DNA of 11,576 bases from assembly GCA_959596505.1 (NCBI GenBank), contig CAUFWM010000042.1, positions 1-11,576 of the forward strand, written 5' to 3'. Shown piece after piece: positions 6,196 to 11,576 of this stretch. The position numbers and the translations under genes are program-made. The stretch is from an uncultured Collinsella sp. GTDB lineage: Bacteria > Actinomycetota > Coriobacteriia > Coriobacteriales > Coriobacteriaceae. Below the pieces are notes generated by a model that worked only from the letters and a program-made list of their open reading frames with translations, was not told the DNA's origin and ran no database searches. The first letter of the stretch is position 1. Each line of letters begins with the position of its first letter.

Positions 6196-7035
6196 TTATT
6201 CGCCAGGAAGAATGTTCGCATAAAACTCCGCCCCGTCGTCCAGGCGCAGGATGCCCACGCGGCCGAACTCGGAACCGGTGGCCGCCGCACAGTCGATATC
6301 GATGCGATCGGGCACGCCGGCGGTATCCTCGCCACCCAAGCGCACCATCCGCCCGCGGCCCGACTCCTCATCGAGCCCTGCCAGGCCGCCAACCTCGCAA
6401 TAACGCCCCAGCGACACCGTGGGCGTGTGGCCGCTCACCACGACCGGGCCCTTGCCCTCGGCAGAAAGCAGCCCCGTCGGGGCATCCCAGTAGCCGTGAC
6501 GAATCCACAGCAAGTCATCGGACGACTGCACGGCGAGCATTTGCTGCAGCAGCTCGCTATCGGCATCGACCGCTCCCCTGCCGTCGCCGCAATCGACACC
6601 ATGCTCAAGCAAAAACGCACGCGCCGCCTCGGTCTGAACGCCGGCGTGCACCAGCAGATACGGTCGCTCGGCAGTCTCGACCACCGCGTAGAGCGGCAGG
6701 GCGGCAGCCCAGCGCACCAGCCCCTCGTATGCCTCAAATTCCATTTCGTTGAGCTGCTGACGCGTGGTCCAACCGCCATTGATATCCCAGGTCTCGGCAT
6801 CGAGCGGGTCCTGGCCAATGATCGCGTCGAGCATGATCTGCTCGTGGTTGCCCTTAAGCACGCGAGCGTTGGGCAGCGACCGCACCAAGTTGATGACACC
6901 GACCGGATCGGGACCGCGGTCGATCATGTCGCCTAGCACGTACAGCGTGTCGTCGGACGTCAGCGAGATCTTGGAAAGGGCCTCGTCCAGCGCGCGCACG
7001 TGCCCGTGAGCATCAGATGTCACATAGATCGCCAT
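6196..7035 (-). CDS. Calcineurin-like metallophosphoesterase (ApaH/PrpE/protein-phosphatase type)
   Basis: This 279-residue cytoplasmic enzyme has the full two-metal motif set in order: SDAHGH (7-12, D8 and H10), GDMIDRGP (35-42, D36), GNHE (62-65, N64), LLVHAG (127-132, H130) and SGHTP (201-205, H203), then a C-terminal RIDIDCA segment of the kind that closes PPP-like folds. The usual SD-I-HG reads SDAHG here, a harmless change. Relatives remove phosphate from phosphoproteins or cleave diadenosine tetraphosphate; the substrate cannot be chosen from sequence. The ATG at 7035 follows GGGAAAGG by 7 bases. A promoter fits at 7111-7139. It is convergent with the flippase gene and divergent from the antiporter, so it is probably monocistronic. 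Confidence 0.9.
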   Translation of the reverse strand: MAIYVTSDAHGHVRALDEALSKISLTSDDTLYVLGDMIDRGPDPVGVINLVRSLPNARVLKGNHEQIMLDAIIGQDPLDAETWDINGGWTTRQQLNEMEFEAYEGLVRWAAALPLYAVVETAERPYLLVHAGVQTEAARAFLLEHGVDCGDGRGAVDADSELLQQMLAVQSSDDLLWIRHGYWDAPTGLLSAEGKGPVVVSGHTPTVSLGRYCEVGGLAGLDEESGRGRMVRLGGEDTAGVPDRIDIDCAAATGSEFGRVGILRLDDGAEFYANILPGE

Positions 7036-7356
7036 GGAACGCCTTTCCCTGCATTACGGCCGAAGCCCGATGCCACGACTAAAACTTCAAGTTGAACTTA
7101 AACGTTACCCATTGTACTCCGTTGCAATAAAGCTGGAAAGTGCCACCGCTGCCAACGGTCACAAGCGGCCGCCCGCACGCCCCGAAAACACCGCGCCACC
7201 AGCACCAACGCCCCAACCAGCACCGCCCGCGCCCCCCGCCTCGTGTCGATAATGCGAACGCCCGCGGCTCGGCCCCATAAACCCACCATCTTTGGGTACA
7301 AATAACCGCAGACAACTGACCGTGCCACGCCAACCACCCAGGAGCGGACACTACCC
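7036..7356. other. Divergent intergenic region, C-rich on the plus strand
   Basis: No credible gene lies in these 321 bases. Overlapping 11-bp palindromes TTCAAGTTGAA (7086-7096) and AAGTTGAACTT (7089-7099) fall in the metallophosphatase leader. From about 7166 to 7240 the plus strand is strongly C-rich with runs up to six C, so the minus strand could form G-quadruplex-like structure. TACAAA near 7300 and GATAAT near 7249 are possible -10 boxes for the antiporter, but neither has a -35. Confidence 0.5.
7111..7139 (-). promoter_or_regulatory. Promoter for the metallophosphatase
   Basis: On the minus strand TTTCCA (7139-7134) is the -35, the spacer is 17 bases and TACAAT (7116-7111) the -10. 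A leader of about 70 bases would follow and include the TTCAAGTTGAA palindrome just downstream of the start. Confidence 0.5.
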
Positions 7357-8958
7357 ATGAACCAGATACTTCTCTTTATCGGCCTCGTCATCATTTTGTG
7401 TCTGACCATCAAACCCGTCGGCAAAAAGCTCCCCTTCCCTACCCTGCTCATCTTTATCGCGCTCGGCATGCTGCTGGGCGTCAACGGGCCGGCGCACATC
7501 GACTTTAGCGACTACGCGCTTACCGAAACCGTCTGCAGTACGGCGCTGCTGTTCATCATGTTCTACGGCGGCTTTAACACCAACATCGACCGCGCCAAGC
7601 CCGTCGCCGCGCCCGCGGTACTGCTGAGCACGCTCGGCGTTATCGCCACCGCCGGCATCACGGGCGCCTTTGCGCATTTTGCACTAGGCTTCGACTGGAT
7701 CGGCGGCCTGCTGCTGGGCTCGGTCGTGGCGTCGACCGATGCGGCGAGCGTCTTTAGCGTGCTGCGCGAGCACAACCTTTCGCTAAAGGGCGCGACTGAC
7801 TCGCTGCTCGAGGTCGAATCGGGCTCCAACGACCCCGTCGCCTACATGCTTACCGCGGTGCTCGCGACCCTCGCGGCGGGCGGCGACATCGACATTCCCG
7901 TGCTGTTGGCCAAGCAGATCACCCTGGGCGTGGGACTGGGCCTTGCCATCGGCTGGACATCCAGCCGCCTCATTGAACGCGCGCACGCAACGGCCGAGGG
8001 CGCGCAGACCATCTTTTTGTTCGCCGTGGCGATCGTTGCCTACGCGCTGCCGAGCTACCTGGGCGGCAACGGCTTTTTGGCCGTATACCTGGCAGGCATT
8101 GTGCTGGGTGCAAGCGACATCACCGGCAAGGTCGAGATGGCCCACTTCTTTGATACCCTCACCGAAATGGCCGAGATGACCATCTTCTTTTTGCTGGGCC
8201 TGCTCGTCACGCCCGCGCGCCTGCCGCAAATACTGTTGCCGGGCCTGGCGCTCATGGCGTTTATGCTCTTCGTGAGCCGCCCCATCGCCGTCGGCCTGCT
8301 GTTGGCGCCCTTTAAGACCAATCCTCGCCAAGTCGCGCTCGTAAGCTGGGCGGGTCTGCGCGGCGCGGCTTCGGTCGTGTTTAGCCTCTTTGCCGTGGTG
8401 GTCGGTGTTCCCGGTGGGCACGATCTGTTTGACCTGGTGTTTGTGATTGCCGTGTCGAGCATTGTAGTGCAGGGCTCGCTGCTGCCGGCGGTGGCGAAAA
8501 AGCTCGACATGATCGATGCGGCCGGCGATGTACGCCGCACGTTTAACGATTACCGCGACGAGGACGGCATGTCGTTCGTTAAGCTCAAGGTAGGCGCGGG
8601 CCATCCGTTTGCCGGGCGCTCGCTCGCCGATATTGGCAGCGTCGCCGACATGCTCGTGGTCCTGGTGCTGCGCGACGGTGCGCACCCGGTGCTGCCCAAC
8701 GGCGATACCGTAATTGAGGAAGGAGACCTTCTGGTGATGGCCGCGCCGACATTTGAAGAGCGTGCCGAGGTTACGCTGCGCGAGGTCACCGTGACGCCCC
8801 ACGGTCGCCTGGCCGGCCAGCGCCTGCGCGACGTGCCGCAGGGCAAGCACCCCTTTATCGTAGTGATGCTCAAACGCGACGGCAAAACCATCATCCCCGA
8901 CGGCAACACCTTCATATGCGCCGGCGACGAAGCCGTCATCGCCACGCTGGCGTCGTAG
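7357..8958 (+). CDS. CPA1-family K+(Na+)/H+ antiporter with two C-terminal RCK_C-like domains
   Basis: This is a 533-residue protein. Residues 1-385 form about 12 membrane helices of the CPA1/NhaP2 (CvrA) type, with STDAASVF (126-133) and ESGSNDPVAY (154-163) carrying the ion-binding acids, and SWAGLRGAAS (330-339) in a late helix. Residues about 406-463 match a TrkA-C (RCK_C) domain (GHPFAGRSLADI, then VIEEGDLLVM). Residues about 475-531 look like a second copy (GRLAGQRLRDVP, then FICAGDEAVI). It exchanges cytoplasmic K+ or Na+ for protons across the inner membrane, and RCK_C domains usually gate such transporters in response to a nucleotide ligand such as c-di-AMP; ion choice and ligand are inference. 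AGGAG lies 12-13 bases before the ATG at 7357, a long gap. A long palindrome at 8975-9039 follows the stop. Confidence 0.93.
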   Translation: MNQILLFIGLVIILCLTIKPVGKKLPFPTLLIFIALGMLLGVNGPAHIDFSDYALTETVCSTALLFIMFYGGFNTNIDRAKPVAAPAVLLSTLGVIATAGITGAFAHFALGFDWIGGLLLGSVVASTDAASVFSVLREHNLSLKGATDSLLEVESGSNDPVAYMLTAVLATLAAGGDIDIPVLLAKQITLGVGLGLAIGWTSSRLIERAHATAEGAQTIFLFAVAIVAYALPSYLGGNGFLAVYLAGIVLGASDITGKVEMAHFFDTLTEMAEMTIFFLLGLLVTPARLPQILLPGLALMAFMLFVSRPIAVGLLLAPFKTNPRQVALVSWAGLRGAASVVFSLFAVVVGVPGGHDLFDLVFVIAVSSIVVQGSLLPAVAKKLDMIDAAGDVRRTFNDYRDEDGMSFVKLKVGAGHPFAGRSLADIGSVADMLVVLVLRDGAHPVLPNGDTVIEEGDLLVMAAPTFEERAEVTLREVTVTPHGRLAGQRLRDVPQGKHPFIVVMLKRDGKTIIPDGNTFICAGDEAVIATLAS

Positions 8959-8974
8959 CCATCCCCACCCATAG

Positions 8975-9039
8975 GTTGCGGTGAAATAGGGACTGAATAG
9001 GCCTTCTAGCAGCCTAAACAGTCCCTATTTCACCGCAAC
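8975..9039. repeat. Long GGGAC palindrome, probable bidirectional terminator
   Basis: Perfect 21-bp arms (8975-8995, 9019-9039; GTTGCGGTG..TAGGGACTG and its complement) enclose a 23-base loop with an inner TAGGC/GCCTA stem (8998-9002, 9012-9016). It lies between the convergent antiporter and acidic-protein genes. No clear U-tract follows on either strand, so it may be a REP-like element as much as a terminator. Confidence 0.65.
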
Positions 9040-9073
9040 TTATTGAAGGAAAGGGGTTGAAGTTCAATCGCGG

Positions 9074-9301
9074 CTACCAGTCTTCGTCCGCGCCGTAGTC
9101 GTCGTCATCGTCATCGTCGTCGACGGCAAAGTCTCGGAGGTCGAGGCCTTCGCGTTCGGCTCGGGCTAGGAGCTCTTGGGGCGACTCGTCCTCGATATCC
9201 ATCACGTCGAGCATGGCGGCCGGAAAGCCCACGCCCGCCGCGGACCCCGCGCGGTCGAGCAGGCTCTCGCGCAGCTGATCTACGTCAACTTCGATCTTCA
9301 T
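9074..9301 (-). CDS. Small, very acidic protein of unknown function
   Basis: This 75-residue protein has a well-placed ATG at 9301 behind AGGAGG (8-base gap), one of the best ribosome sites in the window, which supports it as a real gene. Residues 1-53 are mixed alpha/beta in appearance (MKIEVDVDQLRESLLDR, then SPQELLARAEREG). The tail is eight Asp in a row followed by YGADEDW. There is no signal peptide or membrane segment. I do not recognise the family. The Asp tract is encoded by GAC/GAT triplets at 9098-9121, a short microsatellite that could change length. It is convergent with the antiporter and divergent from the MazG-like gene; its promoter could not be placed in 9302-9417. Confidence 0.75.
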   Translation of the reverse strand: MKIEVDVDQLRESLLDRAGSAAGVGFPAAMLDVMDIEDESPQELLARAEREGLDLRDFAVDDDDDDDDYGADEDW

Positions 9302-9380
9302 GGTGACAACCTCCTACCAGGCAATCGCGACCGAACAAACCGCACACCCCAAATGATGTGCAATAAATCCCAGATACGGC

Positions 9381-9386
9381 CATAAT
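9381..9386 (+). promoter_or_regulatory. Possible -10 box for the MazG-helicase operon
   Basis: CATAAT at 9381-9386 matches the -10 consensus in five of six positions. The hexamer 17 bases upstream is GTGCAA, a poor -35. Transcription would start about 25 bases before the MazG-like start codon. No other promoter is visible in the gap. Confidence 0.35.
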
Positions 9387-9417
9387 AAAACAATGAACAT
9401 CAGGGAGGTTGCGGACG

Positions 9418-9774
9418 ATGGATAAGCTCGATGCCATGACGGAACAAGTCAGGGACTTTTGTGATGCACGCGACTGGCGCAAATATCACACGCCAAAAGA
9501 GCTTGCCATCGGCATGGCAACTGAGTCCTCCGAGCTCCTTCAGCTCTTTCGTTTTGTGAGCGACGAGCGCATTGCAGAAATGTTCGAAGACACCGAGCAA
9601 CGCCAAGCTATCGAAGACGAAGTCGCCGACACGCTCCTTTTCCTTCTGCGTTTCGCAGATTTAAATGAAATCGACCTGCCAGCGGCGCTTTCGTCTAAGC
9701 TCAAGCGCAATGGCGAGCGCTACCCCGTCGACGCATCATCTAACGAATACAGAAAGGCGAACCATCATGAGTAA
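9418..9774 (+). CDS. MazG-like / dCTPP-type nucleotide pyrophosphohydrolase
   Basis: This is a 118-residue all-alpha NTP pyrophosphohydrolase. FCDARDWRKYHTPKELAIGM (14-33) is the typical opening of the dCTPP1/RS21-C6 branch. The metal-binding acids are in ESSEL (36-40, E36 and E39) and EDEVADTL (66-73, E68 and D71), followed by EIDLPAALSSKLKRNGERYP (84-103), where Lys and Asn contact the nucleotide in relatives. Family members cleave (d)NTPs to NMP and pyrophosphate, and some favour dCTP or damaged nucleotides; the substrate here is unknown. GGGAGG precedes ATG 9418 by 9 bases, so I prefer it over TTG 9409. The stop TAA overlaps the next start by 8 bases, so the two proteins are probably translated together. 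The base composition is lower in GC than the genes to the left. Confidence 0.88.
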   Translation: MDKLDAMTEQVRDFCDARDWRKYHTPKELAIGMATESSELLQLFRFVSDERIAEMFEDTEQRQAIEDEVADTLLFLLRFADLNEIDLPAALSSKLKRNGERYPVDASSNEYRKANHHE

Positions 9775-11509
9775 TGAGTTCGCCCTTCGGCAATACACGC
9801 TTCCCCTACCCCAGCCCTTTGAGACAAGCGAATCGCTTCAGGACTTTGGCACGCCAAAGCCTGGAGCCCATCATGACGAGAGTTGGCCTGTCCTTTACAT
9901 TCTTACCAACAGCAGAAACAAGACGGCATACATCGGCCAAACAACCAATTACCAGCGCCGTATGAAACAACACGCTGCAAACGTGGACAAGGACTTCGAC
10001 CGGACCCTTCTGATCGACAATCCCACCTTCAACCAATCCGCAACGTTCGAGTTCGAGAATCGACTTATTGAGCTGTTCTGTGCCGACGAAAAATACCAGG
10101 TCACCAATGCCAACAACGGCTATGCCCAATTCGATTATTTTGAGCGGCCTCAGTATCGCCAGAGGTTCCGAGACCTCTGGACAAAGCTTCGCGAAGAAAA
10201 CTACGCGATTCATCCGATTGAAGAGCTCGAGAACTCCGATCTGTTCAAGTTCTCGCCTTTCAAGACGCTTACGCCCGACCAATACGAAACGATCGAGACG
10301 ATTTTTAAACGTCTCGAACAGGAGCATGAAGACGTAAAACATGGCGGCTCAAAAAGAGAACGTATAACCGTCGTGAATGGCGCGCCGGGAACAGGTAAAA
10401 CAATCCTCGCCATCAGTCTCATGTTCAAAATCAAAAATGAGCCCAACCTTTCCGGCCTGCGAGTCGGTTTTGTCACCCCCATGGATTCCCTGAAAAAGAC
10501 CCTCAGGAAACTCACGCACTTCCTTCCAGGGTTAAAGCCTGGCGATATCTTGAGCCCCAGTGACGTAGCCAAAAATGATCGTTATGACATCCTACTTGTC
10601 GATGAAGCACATCGACTGGGTAATTATCTAAGCATGGGCTCCGGCATCAAGGCCTTCTATAGCACTTGTGATCGTCTTGACCTTCCGCACACAAGCAACC
10701 AAGTTGACTGGATATTCAAATGCTGCGACAAGGCATATCTGTTTTATGACCCCAAGCAGCAAGTCAGGGCATCCGGCCTCAATCGAGACGGTCTTGAGCG
10801 GCGACTTAACCAACTCGAAGAAGAGGGCATTGAAACTGAAGAGTTCAGCCTAAGCACGCAAATGCGAGTACGCGGCGGCGATGAGTATCTCGACTTTGTA
10901 TATGATCTACTCGATAACAAAGCGTATATGCATGCCGGCATGAAATTCAAGAATCTCTTTTCATCGGAGCCTTACGATTCGCGAACCGGGGATCCGAACA
11001 GCGATACCCCCAGATACCAGTTTGGAATCGTCAACCAATTTGAGGATTTCTGTTCCCTACAGCAAGCCAAGGAAGAAGAAGTTGGTCTATCCCGCATGAC
11101 GGCAGGTTTTGCGTGGAAGTGGGAAACGAAGAAACACAAAGACGCGTTCGACATCGTCATTGAGGGCATCCCTAAACGTTGGAACTCGAGTCAAAAGGAT
11201 TGGGTTAACTCCCCCAACGCCGTCAACGAGGTCGGATGCATCCACACGGTACAGGGCTACGACCTCAACTACGGCTTCGTAATTCTGGGGCCAGACATTT
11301 ACTACGACAACGACAAAGGGGGCGTCTGCGTTAACAAGGCAAACTTCAAAGATACCGTCGCAAAGAAAAAGGCAAGCGACGACGACCTACGAAAGATCAT
11401 CGTCAACGCCTACTATGTCCTCATGACGCGTGGCATGCTGGGAACGTTTCTTTATGTATGCGACCCGGCACTCAAGGAGTATTTGTCACGGTATATCCCG
11501 GTGATATAG
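9767..11509 (+). CDS. GIY-YIG nuclease-like domain fused to a DUF2075 / Schlafen-group-3 helicase
   Basis: This is a 580-residue protein. Residues 41-105 are GIY-YIG-like: LYI (43-45), YIG (55-57), RR (64-65), H69, and an acidic helix with E97 or E102 as likely metal ligand. From about 165 to 580 runs the DUF2075 ATPase (Pfam PF09848, Schlafen group 3 helicase): Walker A NGAPGTGKT (204-212), Walker B DILLVDEAH (274-282), FYDPKQQ (326-332), TQMRVRGG (364-371), HTVQGYDLNYG (493-503) and YVLMTRG (550-556, arginine R555). All ATPase motifs look intact. It would act in the cytoplasm on DNA or RNA, moving along and cutting it; substrate and polarity are unknown. ATG 9767 has AGAAAGG about 9 bases upstream and overlaps the MazG-like stop; the open frame further upstream is ignored because it lies inside that gene. 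No terminator is seen after the stop. Confidence 0.88.
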   Translation: MSNEFALRQYTLPLPQPFETSESLQDFGTPKPGAHHDESWPVLYILTNSRNKTAYIGQTTNYQRRMKQHAANVDKDFDRTLLIDNPTFNQSATFEFENRLIELFCADEKYQVTNANNGYAQFDYFERPQYRQRFRDLWTKLREENYAIHPIEELENSDLFKFSPFKTLTPDQYETIETIFKRLEQEHEDVKHGGSKRERITVVNGAPGTGKTILAISLMFKIKNEPNLSGLRVGFVTPMDSLKKTLRKLTHFLPGLKPGDILSPSDVAKNDRYDILLVDEAHRLGNYLSMGSGIKAFYSTCDRLDLPHTSNQVDWIFKCCDKAYLFYDPKQQVRASGLNRDGLERRLNQLEEEGIETEEFSLSTQMRVRGGDEYLDFVYDLLDNKAYMHAGMKFKNLFSSEPYDSRTGDPNSDTPRYQFGIVNQFEDFCSLQQAKEEEVGLSRMTAGFAWKWETKKHKDAFDIVIEGIPKRWNSSQKDWVNSPNAVNEVGCIHTVQGYDLNYGFVILGPDIYYDNDKGGVCVNKANFKDTVAKKKASDDDLRKIIVNAYYVLMTRGMLGTFLYVCDPALKEYLSRYIPVI

Positions 11510-11576
11510 ACCTAACGACCGCCCTCCCCCATGTAACCATCCTGTAAATCATAGCGGCGCACTCGAGTTTTACCGT

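Noticed and set aside
7783..8850. Open frame on the minus strand (355 codons) opposite the antiporter
   Set aside because: Antisense to a gene with complete CPA1 motifs; no recognisable domain.
1333..11524. Direct repeat TAACGACCGCC near 1333 and 11514
   Set aside because: It is only 11 bases and has no other boundary feature; it is not good evidence for an attachment-site pair.
1..11576. CRISPR arrays, tRNA or rRNA genes, insertion-sequence transposases
   Set aside because: No regularly spaced repeats, no tRNA cloverleaf, no rRNA sequence and no transposase frame were seen on either strand.

Overview
The window comes from a GC-rich bacterium. Purine-rich ribosome sites (AAAGGAGG, AGGAGG), strong G/C bias at third codon positions and the gene set (ATP-dependent PckA, DegV, CPA1 antiporter, short palindromes built around GGGAC) suggest a Coriobacteriia member such as Collinsella. 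That assignment rests on recall of similar sequences, not on a search.

Left part (1-4067, all on the minus strand). From right to left in transcription order these are pckA (2397-4067), a B3/4-domain protein (1449-2168), a MarR-type regulator (826-1275) and a DegV/FakB-type fatty-acid-binding protein cut by the left edge (1-706). They are separate transcription units rather than one operon. Intrinsic terminators follow pckA and the B3/4 gene. Between these two genes lies a promoter, about 100 bases of leader and a further strong terminator upstream of the B3/4 start codon, which may be an attenuator or a small RNA gene. The pckA control region carries a perfect 16-bp palindrome.

Middle part (4068-9301). 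A 352-base divergent region holds compound GGGAC palindromes and a likely operator and -10 box. It is followed by a MOP/Wzx-like membrane flippase candidate (4420-6000, +), a structured non-coding stretch (6001-6195), a calcineurin-like metallophosphatase (6196-7035, -), a 321-base divergent region, a CPA1 K+/H+ antiporter with two C-terminal RCK_C-like domains (7357-8958, +), a long palindrome (8975-9039) and a small very acidic protein of unknown function (9074-9301, -).

Right part (9302-11576). A two-gene plus-strand operon of visibly lower GC encodes a MazG/dCTPP-like nucleotide pyrophosphohydrolase (9418-9774) and, overlapping it by 8 bases, a 580-residue protein. That protein joins an N-terminal GIY-YIG nuclease-like domain to a DUF2075 / Schlafen-group-3 helicase domain (9767-11509). 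This pair is the best candidate for an undescribed system, plausibly phage defence or nucleic-acid repair: one enzyme acts on nucleotides, the other on nucleic acid. The last 67 bases (11510-11576) hold no gene or terminator that I can see.
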